Source of the DNA: a virus
Reading direction: 5' to 3' (one strand)
Virus record (IMG/VR): IMGVR_UViG_3300027969_003137
Coordinates: 1 to 64,000 of that record
Length of the DNA stretch: 64,000 nt
The notes below the pieces were generated by a model, which ran no database searches, was not told the DNA's origin, and saw nothing but the letters and a program-made list of their open reading frames with translations. Shown here piece by piece: positions 32,250 through 40,456 of the stretch (the first letter of the stretch is position 1; each line of letters starts with the position of its first letter). The position numbers were made by a program, and so were the translations under genes.

Positions 32250-32456
32250 ATGACATATATGCTATACGAAGTTTGGGCCGAAGATGAGGACGGCCATAAT
32301 GAATTATTAGATACCACTGCTAGTCAAAAAGAAGCATTTGAAATAGCACAATCTAGTCTCAGCGACGGATATCTATCATCCACAGTTTATCAAGAAACTG
32401 ATAATGGAGACCCAATCCTTATCAAAACTTTTCAAAATGACCCGCTTGACAACTAG
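32250..32456 (+). CDS. hypothetical protein (68 aa)
   Basis: 68 residues, acidic. MTYMLYEVWAEDEDGHNELL and a C-terminal half SDGYLSSTVYQETDNGD. AAGGAGG lies about 16 nt upstream of ATG, longer than usual; ATG 32259 is a further possibility. The promoter for the next gene overlaps its stop. Unrecognised. Confidence 0.55.
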   Translation: MTYMLYEVWAEDEDGHNELLDTTASQKEAFEIAQSSLSDGYLSSTVYQETDNGDPILIKTFQNDPLDN

Positions 32457-32474
32457 ACAAAACGATGTTATAAT
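32446..32474 (+). promoter_or_regulatory. consensus sigma70 promoter
   Basis: TTGACA at 32446-32451, 17-nt spacer, TATAAT at 32469-32474, both perfect; the -35 lies inside the 3' end of the preceding gene. Predicted start near 32481, leader about 26 nt. Confidence 0.85.
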
Positions 32475-32506
32475 ATACATATTGTTTAATTAATAGGAGT
32501 GTGGCA

Positions 32507-33673
32507 ATGGCAACTAAGGCAAAACATCTAGCAGAAGCTCGTGCATCTAAAGGCAAAGACTATTCTCCAAAGTGGGACGGTCACGAAGCTTGGGATACTA
32601 ATCAGTTCCTGCGTCAGTTCCATATTGCCATGAGCTGGTATCGTTTAGAGTCTAGTGGTAAAGAACTCAAACCCAAAGTGATCAATTGGATGAGTGCTAA
32701 CGGCTACACCAAAGATCAAATTGCTGAATTTAAGAAAACCAAAGACAATCGCTGTGGTACAACTGTAGGTGCAATTGCTGCCTGTTTGTTAAAAGGTATG
32801 CCACCTGTTCGTGCAGACTTTAACGACGGTCGTAGTTCAGCTGTTTGGTTAGGCCAAGCCATTGCCAAGATTGTCAGTGAAGGCAAAGATGACACAGATG
32901 ACAGCGAAGAAGTAGAAGTTAAACCCGCCGGCCCTGTTGTTAGTATTCAAGACCGGGTACGTGAAGCATCTTACAAGATGACTGAGGAAATTGAAACAGC
33001 CATTGAGGCGTTTCAAACAGATCCAGAAACATTTGATCCCAAGGCATTCAAAGTTCTTAACTTACTTAAGGCCCATCAAGCCAAAGCAGCCCATGCTCGA
33101 GTTATTCGAGATTTTTATGCTAGAGATTTAGATGAGCTAGTGGAAGCGGCCACAACTAAAGACGAACAACTTAAAGAAGCCTACAGTCATCTAAGCAAGA
33201 TACAACTGCGTAAGATTACAGCATTCTATCAAGAAATTGTCAGTGCCTGCGAGATGTTGGCACAAGAAGCCAAAGTCAACCGCAAGCCCAAGGCTAAAAA
33301 GGCTGTGCCTGCAGAGAAGATTATTGCCAAGCTCAAATACAAAAAAGCAGATGAGCCGCTTAAATTGGTGTCTATTAATCCTGCAGATATCCTAGGTGCT
33401 AAAGAACTGTGGACCTACAATACCAAGAGCCGTAAGTTGGGCAAGTACTTGGCTGCTGAGTTCCAAGAACTTGGCGTCAAGGGTACCACAATTACAGGCT
33501 TTAACGAAGCAACATCTGTACAAAAGACACTGCGTAAACCAGCTGATCAGCTTAAAGAATTTAAGGCAGCAGGTAAAGTGGTGCTACGTAAATTCCTTGA
33601 AGATATCAATGCCGTCGATACACGCATGAACGGGCGTATCAACGAAGACATAATTCTGTTAAAAATTGTCTAA
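32507..33673 (+). CDS. hypothetical phage protein (388 aa), helical
   Basis: ATG 32507 is favoured over GTG 32501 by an AGGAG at 32494-32498. 388 residues with long charged helices: KDDTDDSEEVEVK near residue 135, then VSIQDRVREASYKMTEEIE, and a basic KVNRKPKAKKAVPAEK linker at about 260-275, followed by a compact C-terminal domain (ELWTYNTKSRKLGKYL). No enzymatic motif. The basic linker and helices suggest nucleic-acid binding. Driven by a dedicated sigma70 promoter. Overrepresentation of Lys/Ala fits an early abundant protein. Confidence 0.65.
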   Translation: MATKAKHLAEARASKGKDYSPKWDGHEAWDTNQFLRQFHIAMSWYRLESSGKELKPKVINWMSANGYTKDQIAEFKKTKDNRCGTTVGAIAACLLKGMPPVRADFNDGRSSAVWLGQAIAKIVSEGKDDTDDSEEVEVKPAGPVVSIQDRVREASYKMTEEIETAIEAFQTDPETFDPKAFKVLNLLKAHQAKAAHARVIRDFYARDLDELVEAATTKDEQLKEAYSHLSKIQLRKITAFYQEIVSACEMLAQEAKVNRKPKAKKAVPAEKIIAKLKYKKADEPLKLVSINPADILGAKELWTYNTKSRKLGKYLAAEFQELGVKGTTITGFNEATSVQKTLRKPADQLKEFKAAGKVVLRKFLEDINAVDTRMNGRINEDIILLKIV

Positions 33674-33691
33674 CGTTTAGATCGGAGTTTG

Positions 33692-33698
33692 ATAAATA
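33692..33698 (+). promoter_or_regulatory. late-promoter box ATAAATA
   Basis: GATAAATAC context, ending 5 nt before ATG 33704; T4 late spacing to +1 would put the transcript start on the start codon. Confidence 0.6.
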
Positions 33699-33703
33699 CT
33701 GGT

Positions 33704-34579
33704 ATGAACAATACCAATATCGATCAAACTCTAACAGATTTAAGCAGAGTTCTTAAAGAACTTGTTGATGCGGCCCACCAACCTGTTGCCCAAGAAATAA
33801 CTCAATACTTAGAATTCCGTGCCCGCAAAGGTGAGGAAAACTTTGGAAAAGGCGTTATTTGGAGCGGTAATGGGTATACTAAACAGTTTGTATTCAACGG
33901 AAATCCTGATAGATTTTTCTCATCAGAAAGCATTGATCTAGATAAAGATCGACATCTTGCTATTGGTGGAACTGTTGTACTATCTAGTAAAGAGCTAGGT
34001 ACATCAGTGACCAAAAGCAATTTACAAACTGTTGGTAGACTCAAGGGGTTGATTGTTGATGGTTCATTAAATATCAATCAATACCTGATTTATAACGGTA
34101 CTACTGATCGATTAGGCCTAGGCACTGACGCACCCAATGCTGCTCTTAGTGTTGCAGAAAATGCCATTGAAGTTATGTTAGGTACTAACGATGCATTCCA
34201 TGGAATGGTTGGTACATACGCTAGTACAGATTTTGATATTGTCACTGATAATACCGCACGTATTTCAGTAAAGGCCAACGGCAATGTCGAGCTAGGCAAT
34301 CCCAACCGAAATCCTATACAGGTCAAGGTTAACGGAAAACTAAGCGTTGGTGTTGAGAATCCAGATCCTGCTGTTGATTTACATGTGGCAGGGGCTGTAC
34401 GTTTCAGCGGTCATATTCATATGTACGCAGGAGAACCTCCGCAAGAAGGTACCTATGCAGTAGGCGACATTATTTGGAATACCAATGCCAGAGTTGGTAC
34501 AGGTGTAGGTTGGGTCTGTCTAAGAGCCGGTAGTCCAGGTGCGTGGTATCCATTTGGTGAGATCAAAGAAAGAGGCTAA
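33704..34579 (+). CDS. fibre/adhesin-like structural protein
   Basis: 291 residues, started at ATG 33704 rather than the non-ATG codon upstream because the late box ends 5 nt before. DGSLNINQYLIYNGTTDRLG then LGTDAPNAALSVAENAIEVM and NGKLSVGVENPDPAVDLHVA are the beta-helix/knot-type repeats of phage fibre proteins; the C-terminus has a GAWYPFGEIKERG tip. Probable late structural gene separated from the main cassette, adjacent to surface-sugar genes. Confidence 0.7.
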   Translation: MNNTNIDQTLTDLSRVLKELVDAAHQPVAQEITQYLEFRARKGEENFGKGVIWSGNGYTKQFVFNGNPDRFFSSESIDLDKDRHLAIGGTVVLSSKELGTSVTKSNLQTVGRLKGLIVDGSLNINQYLIYNGTTDRLGLGTDAPNAALSVAENAIEVMLGTNDAFHGMVGTYASTDFDIVTDNTARISVKANGNVELGNPNRNPIQVKVNGKLSVGVENPDPAVDLHVAGAVRFSGHIHMYAGEPPQEGTYAVGDIIWNTNARVGTGVGWVCLRAGSPGAWYPFGEIKERG

Positions 34580-34582
34580 ACT

Positions 34583-35215
34583 ATGGCCAACACGGCCCTT
34601 GTTATAGGCAACGGCGAAAGTCGTTTTCAAATCAACCTAAATGATTTTACAGACACACATGTTCTTGTAGGCTGCAATGCCATACATAGGGACTGTGTTG
34701 TTGATCATTTGATCTGTTGTGATCACAGAATGGTTAGAGAAGCATTAGAAAATCCCAGTACCGCAAACTCAACTATTCATGTTAGAGACAACTGGCATCA
34801 CTATTTTAGAAAGATAGAAAAAAATAAAAACGTAAAACTTCTTCCCGACCTTCCCTATCAAGGAGATCTTCGTCCTGATAAAGCTATTCATTGGGGGTCT
34901 GGTCCGTATGCTGTTCTTGTTGCCTCACAATTAAATTTACCTACGGTATCACTTGTTGGTTTTGATTTATACGGTAGACAAGATGTTGTAAACAACATGT
35001 ACAAGGGAACTAATAATTATTCTCATCCAACCTCTAGTGCTGTGGATCCTAGCTATTGGATATACCAAATAGGAAAATTGTTTTCATTGTTTCCTAATAC
35101 TCAATTTAATATCATCAATACAGAAGGTTGGAAGATGCCCATAGAATGGCAATACGATAATGTTAAAAAAGAATCTATTGGGGTTGCATTACCTATAAAT
35201 ACCTTGTATAATTAA
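34583..35215 (+). CDS. DUF115/MptE-like protein
   Basis: 210 residues. ANTALVIGNGESRFQINLND starts with a Rossmann-like GNGES nucleotide loop, DHLICCDHRM a second strand, and SGPYAVLVASQLNLPTVSLVG then FDLYG the conserved core of DUF115 (6-hydroxymethylpterin pyrophosphokinase MptE or motility accessory factor family, some being glycosyltransferases of surface structures). With a fibre gene before and kdsA and a GT8-like gene after, a glycan or pseudaminic-acid transfer role is plausible but unproven. Confidence 0.6.
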   Translation: MANTALVIGNGESRFQINLNDFTDTHVLVGCNAIHRDCVVDHLICCDHRMVREALENPSTANSTIHVRDNWHHYFRKIEKNKNVKLLPDLPYQGDLRPDKAIHWGSGPYAVLVASQLNLPTVSLVGFDLYGRQDVVNNMYKGTNNYSHPTSSAVDPSYWIYQIGKLFSLFPNTQFNIINTEGWKMPIEWQYDNVKKESIGVALPINTLYN

Positions 35216-35314
35216 TCTATACACACAGGCACAGCGGACTTTTTAACGTCATTCATCCCGCTATATAAACTCTGCATGTCGTCAAACTTGCTACCTTAAT
35301 AAAGGAGACTAGAG

Positions 35315-35764
35315 ATGGCAAAATTTTTCTCAACAAAACATTACGGACACAACATCGGTCTGTCGGCGGTATTCCGTCAACCCAACGCAGATCACAGTCA
35401 CTGTCACTTGCTACATGGCTACAGTCTAGCGTTTACGTTCACATTTGGCTGTGACTCATTAGACAACAAAAACTGGGCAGTAGACTTTGGCGGGCTCAAA
35501 CCACTCAAGGCATGGCTGGAAGATAACTTCGATCATAAATTAGCTTTGGATAAATCAGATCCGCACTTGGCCAAGTTTCAAGAACTAGAAGCATTGGATC
35601 TAGCAGAGATTAGAATATTTGATGGTGTAGGTGCAGAGAAGTTTGCCGAACATGCCTTTAACTTTGCTGATCAATTAATTCGAGAAAAGACCAACAATCG
35701 TTGCTATTGTGTTCGAGTTGAATGTGCCGAGCACGGTGCTAACTCCGCAATATACGAAGCCTAA
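35315..35764 (+). CDS. 6-carboxytetrahydropterin synthase-like (QueD) protein
   Basis: 149 residues with an AAAGGAG ribosome-binding site. The catalytic region DHSHCHLLHGYSLAF aligns with the QueD/PTPS CxxxHGH motif: Cys30, His34, but Tyr36 instead of the second zinc-binding His. The C-terminus CVRVECAEHGANSAIYEA carries a later Glu/His pair. QueD makes 6-carboxytetrahydropterin for 7-deazaguanine or folate-like cofactors; this close variant, which I recall from T4-like phages, may do something related. The 99-nt gap upstream (35216-35314) holds no gene or clear promoter. Confidence 0.75.
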   Translation: MAKFFSTKHYGHNIGLSAVFRQPNADHSHCHLLHGYSLAFTFTFGCDSLDNKNWAVDFGGLKPLKAWLEDNFDHKLALDKSDPHLAKFQELEALDLAEIRIFDGVGAEKFAEHAFNFADQLIREKTNNRCYCVRVECAEHGANSAIYEA

Positions 35765-35776
35765 CACAATGTACGC

Positions 35777-35783
35777 ATAAATA
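35777..35783 (+). promoter_or_regulatory. late-promoter box ATAAATA
   Basis: ATAAATA ends 5 nt before ATG 35789 of kdsA. Confidence 0.55.
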
Positions 35784-35788
35784 ATAAT

Positions 35789-36622
35789 ATGCGTACATTT
35801 AACATTAACCAACTTACCATCGGTAACAAACTACCCTTTGTTCTTATTGCTGGCCCGTGTCAAATAGAAAGTCAGGATCATGCCGAGGCAACCTGTGCCA
35901 GACTGATTGCTATTACAGCATTACTTGGTATTCCTCTGATATACAAAAGCAGTTTTGATAAAGCCAATCGTTCTAGTATTAGCACTAAACGAGGTGTCGG
36001 TATTACAGAAGGTCTTGACATTCTCAATGCTATCAAGCATACTTTCGGAGTGCCTGTTTTAACAGATATTCACGAATCGTGGCAGGCAAAAGAATGTGCA
36101 GACGCTGGTATTGACATATTACAAATCCCTGCATTCCTTTGCAGACAAACTGATTTATTATTAGCCGCTGGAGAAACCGGATGTGCTATCAATGTCAAGA
36201 AAGGGCAGTTTCTTGCTCCTCACGATATGAAGAACGTTGCTGCAAAGATTGCGTCAACTGGTAATGAACGTATTATGTTATGCGAAAGAGGATACACTCA
36301 TGGATATAATAATCTTGTTGTTGATATGCGTAGTTTACCCATTATGGCAGGCACCGGGTATCCAGTGGTCTTTGATGCCACACATTCTGTTCAGCAGCCA
36401 GGGGGATTGGGCACAGTCTCCGGAGGGGATCGCACTATGGTCCCGTACCTCGCGAGGGCAGCAGTGGCCACCGGATGCGTAAGTGCTGTGTTCATGGAAT
36501 GTCATGAAGATCCAGATAACGCACCCAGCGACGGTCCTAACATGATCAAATTAGACGACCTCAGCGATATTTTAAAAGACCTAATAGCCATCGATGAAAT
36601 TGTCAAAAGAAAATCTCACTAA
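35789..36622 (+). CDS. kdsA: 3-deoxy-D-manno-octulosonate 8-phosphate synthase
   Basis: 277 residues, full length for Kds[72 protein letters not shown] and [11 protein letters not shown] all occur in order and match the KdsA TIM-barrel motifs (PEP and arabinose-5-P binding, metal Cys in GPC). The enzyme condenses phosphoenolpyruvate with D-arabinose 5-phosphate to give KDO-8-P for lipopolysaccharide inner core. In a phage this could support cell-surface remodelling. The segment 36400-36480 is clearly richer in G+C than the gene ends. Confidence 0.95.
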   Translation: MRTFNINQLTIGNKLPFVLIAGPCQIESQDHAEATCARLIAITALLGIPLIYKSSFDKANRSSISTKRGVGITEGLDILNAIKHTFGVPVLTDIHESWQAKECADAGIDILQIPAFLCRQTDLLLAAGETGCAINVKKGQFLAPHDMKNVAAKIASTGNERIMLCERGYTHGYNNLVVDMRSLPIMAGTGYPVVFDATHSVQQPGGLGTVSGGDRTMVPYLARAAVATGCVSAVFMECHEDPDNAPSDGPNMIKLDDLSDILKDLIAIDEIVKRKSH

Positions 36623-37418
36623 AGATCAGTGGCGCCACTATAAGAAATTTGGGTTTCCTCCTACAGAAATTAGTGTAGAGGAACCAATAGTTCAAGAACC
36701 TAAACCCATACCTTCTCACACTGAAACAATTTCTGTGTTATGTGTACGGTTTGGCTGGCGATATGGTCGTGAATATGTTGAACGTCTACGCAACATGGTA
36801 GCTAGACATCTAACAGTACCTTACGAATTTTATTGTTTAACTGACGATCAACATCCAATAGACGGTGTTATCAGCATTGTAAGACCTAATGAAGGCTATG
36901 CTAAAGGTTGGTGGCATAAAGTTCACATGTTCGATCCCAGGTTAAATCTTCGTGGAAGAGTTTTATATTTTGATTTGGATATTGTTATTCACAATAACAT
37001 TGACAAGTTGGTATTAGGATATGACCAAGAGTTTTTGGGCATTAGAGATTTCAACAGAAAATTTAATCCCCAATGGAATATTCTTAATAGTTCTGTTATG
37101 AGTTGGCCTGCAGGATTGCATCCGGATATCTTTACCGTATTCCAAACTAATCCCAAGCAGGCTCAAAAATTACACGGTGATCAAGATTGGATTTGGCAAG
37201 TGGCAAAAAGTCGTATAACCTTTTGGCCTGAACGATGGATACAGAGCTACAAATGGGAAATCCGAGATAGAAACGAACTTACGTATAGTGGCGGTAAAAG
37301 ACATTTTAAAGATATTCGCAGCCCAAAGATACATCCAGAGTGTTCGGTATGTGTATTCCACGGCGAACCAAAACCCGAAGATGTTAAAGACCCTTTTATT
37401 GTTGACAACTGGCAGTGA
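36594..37418 (+). CDS. GT8-like glycosyltransferase
   Basis: 274 residues, overlapping the kdsA 3' end by 29 nt. [20 protein letters not shown] starts the nucleotide-sugar fold; [15 protein letters not shown] carries the DxD-type metal motif (FDLDI), with [10 protein letters not shown] and [12 protein letters not shown] as later catalytic-site segments. Fits a glycosyltransferase family 8-like or capsular-sugar transferase. It can use a UDP-hexose or similar sugar to modify host or phage surface. Coupled to kdsA, suggesting a shared surface-sugar role. No membrane segment. Confidence 0.7.
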   Translation: MKLSKENLTKDQWRHYKKFGFPPTEISVEEPIVQEPKPIPSHTETISVLCVRFGWRYGREYVERLRNMVARHLTVPYEFYCLTDDQHPIDGVISIVRPNEGYAKGWWHKVHMFDPRLNLRGRVLYFDLDIVIHNNIDKLVLGYDQEFLGIRDFNRKFNPQWNILNSSVMSWPAGLHPDIFTVFQTNPKQAQKLHGDQDWIWQVAKSRITFWPERWIQSYKWEIRDRNELTYSGGKRHFKDIRSPKIHPECSVCVFHGEPKPEDVKDPFIVDNWQ

Positions 37419-37430
37419 TTGTGTTATACT
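37402..37430 (+). promoter_or_regulatory. sigma70 promoter, predicted leaderless transcript
   Basis: TTGACA at 37402-37407, 17-nt spacer, TATACT (5 of 6) at 37425-37430, overlapping the stop of the glycosyltransferase gene. Start predicted at about 37437, which is the A of ATG 37437. Confidence 0.75.
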
Positions 37431-37436
37431 AGTAGT

Positions 37437-37730
37437 ATGACAAATACTATTACCCCCGAAGCGTTACGCACTCTTCTTCTTGAAAATGAGTGCATTGTTG
37501 AGTTTACCAAAGTGAATGGCGAGATTCGATCAATGCCCTGTACACTTAAAGCAGAGTTTATTCCTGATCCTGTCCCTGCCCCGCATTTCACTAATACAGA
37601 CAATCCCATTGACTTGCCCAAAGTTAAAAAAGAAAACCCAGATGTTATGAATGTTTGGTGCCTAGATAAAAATGAATGGCGCAGTTTCCGTATTGCTAAT
37701 GTTATTTCAGCGAAAGTAAAAAATGCCTAA
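37437..37730 (+). CDS. DUF2693-like small protein
   Basis: 97 residues when started at ATG 37437; the longer reading frame from 37419 overlaps the -10 box and is not transcribed. ECIVEFTKVNGEIRSMPCTL and the C-terminal NVWCLDKNEWRSFRIANVIS form an SH3-like beta-barrel pattern seen in DUF2693 phage proteins. Function unknown. The predicted transcript begins at the start codon, so it would be leaderless. Overlaps the UvdE start by 8 nt. Confidence 0.65.
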   Translation: MTNTITPEALRTLLLENECIVEFTKVNGEIRSMPCTLKAEFIPDPVPAPHFTNTDNPIDLPKVKKENPDVMNVWCLDKNEWRSFRIANVISAKVKNA

Positions 37731-38760
37731 ACGTATCGGCTTTGCCTGCAAGTGGATCGATGGTCCCAATCAAATTAACGGGATCAAGCAAAAAGACAAC
37801 TGTAAACAGTATAATACAGGGTCTACTACGGTATCTTGGTTAAATAGACAACAGAAAGAAACAGCCGAACAGAAGCTCTGGTCCCTGATGGAACAGAATA
37901 TTGAAAGCTGTCGCTTACTGGTTGAAAAGGTAGGTACACTTAATGAAAATCTTAGAATGGTACGACTCAGCAGCGATATCCTTCCTGTTTACACTGAGCC
38001 ATCTTGGAGCTGGTTTTGGCGGCTTCCCGATGTTAGGGCATATTGCGAAAGAGGATTTGGACAAATCGGAGATGTGGCTCGTAAGGCTGATGTTCGGTTG
38101 TCTATGCACCCTGGCCAGTTTACTGTGCTTGCATCTGAGTCTGATGATATTGTAAATCGATCAATAGAGGAATTCGAATATCATGTGGACATGGCTAGAT
38201 GGATGGGATATGGCAAAACGTTTCAAGACTTTAAAATCAACGTTCATATCTCGGGTCGACGAGGCCCCAATGGAATACGTGCTGTTCTGGGCCGCTTGAC
38301 GCCCGAGGCTCGTAATACACTCACAATCGAAAACGACGAAATGACCTGGGGTATTGAACACAGCCTTGAGCTAGTCAATGACTGTGCGTTGGTCATGGAC
38401 ATACATCATCATTGGATTAAAACTGGAGAATACATTGACCCATCTGACGACCGTGTTAAAAGGATTATTGATAGTTGGCGTGGTGTTCGCCCTACTTTAC
38501 ATTACAGTGTTTCACGGGAAGACTGTATTATTGACCATCCCGGACATATCCGCCCCGATCTTCCGTCCCTCTTAGAACAGGGCTACAAGAAACAAAAACT
38601 CAGAGCCCACTCAAACTTCTACTGGAACACAGCAGTGAATGAATGGGCACTGAGCTTTAGAGACGACTTTGATATGATGTGCGAAAGCAAGGCTAAGAAT
38701 CTAGCCAGCTTTGCACTCTACGAACAAAGTCTTACGCAGCCGGCTTTGCTTTTGGCTTAG
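37723..38760 (+). CDS. uvdE: UV damage endonuclease (UvdE/UvsE)
   Basis: 345 residues, TIM-barrel metal-dependent endonuclease. Characteristic segments: LRMVRLSSDILPVYTEPSWS, VRLSMHPGQFTVLASE, DFKINVHISGRRG, LTIENDEMTWGIEHSLELV, MDIHHHWIKTGEYI and the terminal RAHSNFYWNTAVNEWA; His and Glu residues in these coordinate three metals. It nicks DNA 5' to pyrimidine dimers and 6-4 photoproducts. In phage it repairs UV-damaged genome. Length typical. The 3' end overlaps the convergent gene at 38732. Confidence 0.92.
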   Translation: MPKRIGFACKWIDGPNQINGIKQKDNCKQYNTGSTTVSWLNRQQKETAEQKLWSLMEQNIESCRLLVEKVGTLNENLRMVRLSSDILPVYTEPSWSWFWRLPDVRAYCERGFGQIGDVARKADVRLSMHPGQFTVLASESDDIVNRSIEEFEYHVDMARWMGYGKTFQDFKINVHISGRRGPNGIRAVLGRLTPEARNTLTIENDEMTWGIEHSLELVNDCALVMDIHHHWIKTGEYIDPSDDRVKRIIDSWRGVRPTLHYSVSREDCIIDHPGHIRPDLPSLLEQGYKKQKLRAHSNFYWNTAVNEWALSFRDDFDMMCESKAKNLASFALYEQSLTQPALLLA

Positions 38761-38998
38761 AAGGTGCTTTTGGCTTTGCAGTCTTTGGAGCAGCAGGCTT
38801 CTTGGCGAACTGTTGCTTTTTAGGTGCAGGCTTTTTAGCAGGTGCCTGAGCAACCACAGCCTCTGGTACAACTACCACTGCGTCAACTGCTGGTGCAGGT
38901 GATGCCTCTACAACTGGCACTGTCTCAACTTTGTATGGTACTTCCGCAGCTTGTTCTGCTGGCTTACCACCAAATAGTTTCTTTAATAAACCGATCAT
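38732..38998 (-). CDS. Ala/Lys/Pro-rich basic protein
   Basis: 88 residues read from 38998, AAGGAG ribosome-binding site. MIGLLKKLFGGKPAEQAAEV is an amphipathic start; the rest is a low-complexity APAVD...AKKPAPKKQQFAKKPAA chain with many Lys, like eukaryotic H1 or bacterial AlgP tails. Probably binds DNA or RNA nonspecifically, or is virion-associated. The ATAAATA box 20 nt upstream supports late expression. Overlaps the UvdE 3' end by 29 nt convergently. Confidence 0.65.
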   Translation of the reverse strand: MIGLLKKLFGGKPAEQAAEVPYKVETVPVVEASPAPAVDAVVVVPEAVVAQAPAKKPAPKKQQFAKKPAAPKTAKPKAPSKPKAKPAA

Positions 38999-39018
38999 AT
39001 TAAAATCTCCTTGTAGGT

Positions 39019-39025
39019 TATTTAT
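39019..39025 (-). promoter_or_regulatory. late-promoter box ATAAATA
   Basis: ATAAATA on the minus strand 20 nt upstream of ATG 38998, with a ribosome-binding site between. The plus-strand CTAAATA at 39029 makes this a divergent late region. Confidence 0.5.
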
Positions 39026-39028
39026 GCG

Positions 39029-39035
39029 CTAAATA
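39029..39035 (+). promoter_or_regulatory. late-promoter-like box CTAAATA
   Basis: CTAAATA ends 4 nt before ATG 39040 of the superoxide dismutase gene. Confidence 0.45.
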
Positions 39036-39039
39036 TAGG

Positions 39040-39600
39040 ATGGCACTACATTTCATCAAATACCTACACGAAGATACTGATACCAGAGAGATAGTTCAAA
39101 ACAAGTTGAGTTTTGGCAAAGAAGAGCTTGATCCTGTTATGAGTAAAGCTACTCTAGACTATCACTTTTCTGGGCTAGCTGCCAAGTACGTTGAAAGATA
39201 CAATGCAGGTGAAGGCGATGCTAAGTTTAATTATGGCGGTGCAATGCTGCATAATTTTTACTTTGGAAATCTAACTCCTCCTAGGGCTGCTAATAAGCCC
39301 ACGGAAATGTCGGGTAAACTGATTAACGATGTCTATGGCAGCTTTGATGCATTTAAAGAAGCTGTTGAAAAAGAAGCTATGGCTATTCAAGGTTCAGGTT
39401 GGGTGTATATGGACGTTGCGGGTAAACTGCATACCATACACAATCACGAATATGCTAAAGGAATGAAAATTGCTCTGTTAATAGATTGGTGGGAACATGC
39501 ATGGGCACTGGACTACCAACAGGACAAGGCCAAATACCTTTCAAATATTTGGCGTATCATCGACTGGTCTGTCGTGAACGACCGCTTAATAGGAGAATAA
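39040..39600 (+). CDS. Fe/Mn superoxide dismutase
   Basis: 186 residues, full length. SODs bind metal through a His in YHFSGLA (His42), a His in LHNFYFGN (His71), and Asp149/His153 in DWWEHAW; all four are present. AIQGSGWVY is the conserved GSGW stretch. It converts superoxide to H2O2 and O2. Phage-borne, it may protect the infected host or virion from oxidative damage, in line with the Fe-S genes next door. GAGAATAA at the end contains the ribosome-binding site for the following small gene. Confidence 0.92.
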   Translation: MALHFIKYLHEDTDTREIVQNKLSFGKEELDPVMSKATLDYHFSGLAAKYVERYNAGEGDAKFNYGGAMLHNFYFGNLTPPRAANKPTEMSGKLINDVYGSFDAFKEAVEKEAMAIQGSGWVYMDVAGKLHTIHNHEYAKGMKIALLIDWWEHAWALDYQQDKAKYLSNIWRIIDWSVVNDRLIGE

Positions 39601-39601
39601 C

Positions 39602-39715
39602 ATGTTAGAAACATTATTTTGGTTAGCACTAGGTGCAGTTATTGGTTGGAATTTTCCGCAACCGGAATTTGCAAAAACCATACAAGCTAAGATCGTATCA
39701 GCATTCAAGAAGTAA
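39602..39715 (+). CDS. small single-TM protein (37 aa)
   Basis: ATG 39602, directly after the superoxide dismutase stop, with TAGGAG ribosome-binding inside it. MLETLFWLALGAVIGWNFPQ is a hydrophobic segment followed by PEFAKTIQAKIVSAFKK, a basic amphipathic end; a single-pass membrane microprotein. Small ORF with good context; function unknown. Confidence 0.6.
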   Translation: MLETLFWLALGAVIGWNFPQPEFAKTIQAKIVSAFKK

Positions 39716-39771
39716 ACAAAACCCACGCCGTAGGCGTTGTATATAATATAAACACTCTAAAGGAGAATGTT

Positions 39772-40068
39772 ATGAAGAAGCTAGTTATAGCATTGTTAAT
39801 TGCAGGTGCAGGTGTTACATCGGCACACGCAGACGGGTATCGTCATCACGGTGGACATTATCGTGGAGGAAACGGTTGGGGTTGGGTAGCACCGTTAGCT
39901 ATTGGGGGAGTTATTGGTTATGAACTTAACCGCCCCCGATACTACGACCCGCCAGTGATTGTACAGCAACCAATCTACTCGGTAACCACATCTCAAAACT
40001 GCACAGTTTGGACTGAAACCCAATATGCAGATGGTACCATAACACGTACTAGGACTTGTACACAATAA
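39772..40068 (+). CDS. exported Gly/His-rich small protein
   Basis: 98 residues with a strong AAAGGAGAA site. Signal peptide: MKKLVIALLIAGAGVTSAHA, cleavage after AHA. The mature part has DGYRHHGGHYRGGNGWGW, then APLAIGGVIGYELNRP and a C-terminal QNCTVWTETQYADGTITRTR with two Cys. Similar short exported bacterial proteins carry metal-binding HG repeats and a C-terminal Cys pair. A TATAAT-like sequence at 39742 has no matching -35. Function unknown. Confidence 0.65.
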   Translation: MKKLVIALLIAGAGVTSAHADGYRHHGGHYRGGNGWGWVAPLAIGGVIGYELNRPRYYDPPVIVQQPIYSVTTSQNCTVWTETQYADGTITRTRTCTQ

Positions 40069-40069
40069 T

Positions 40070-40456
40070 ATGGCATACTCAGATAAAGTAATCGATCATT
40101 ATGAAAATCCCAGGAATGTCGGATCTTTTGATAAGAGCGATCCAAGCGTAGGCACCGGTATGGTTGGTGCCCCTGCTTGTGGTGATGTAATGAAATTACA
40201 AATAAAGGTGGATCATGATACAGGTATTATTACAGATGCAAAATTTAAAACGTATGGCTGCGGATCGGCTATCGCGAGTTCGAGTCTCATTACAGAGTGG
40301 GTCAAAGGCATGCACCTCGACCAAGCCGGAGCAATCAAAAACTCCGACATCGCCGAAGAACTAGCCCTACCTCCAGTTAAGATACATTGTAGCATATTGG
40401 CCGAGGATGCTATTAAAGCAGCCGTTGATGATTACCGTAACCGACACAGCCAGTAA
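40070..40456 (+). CDS. iscU: Fe-S cluster scaffold IscU
   Basis: 128 residues, the usual length. Cluster ligands Cys37 (PACGD), Cys64 (YGCGSA) and Cys107 (IHCSIL) are present, and ALPPVKIHC carries the LPPVK HscA chaperone-binding site. HENPRNVGSFD matches the N-terminus. IscU assembles 2Fe-2S clusters. The ATG follows the previous stop by one base; it overlaps the next gene (A-type carrier) by 29 nt. Confidence 0.95.
   Translation: MAYSDKVIDHYENPRNVGSFDKSDPSVGTGMVGAPACGDVMKLQIKVDHDTGIITDAKFKTYGCGSAIASSSLITEWVKGMHLDQAGAIKNSDIAEELALPPVKIHCSILAEDAIKAAVDDYRNRHSQ

Noticed and set aside
39722-39738. Intrinsic terminator at the ACGCCGTAGGCGT hairpin
   Set aside because: Five-bp stem with three-base loop and no T-run; too weak to call.
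39719-39747. Sigma70 promoter before the exported protein at 39772
   Set aside because: A good TATAAT-like hexamer occurs at 39742 but no -35 match lies 16-18 nt upstream.
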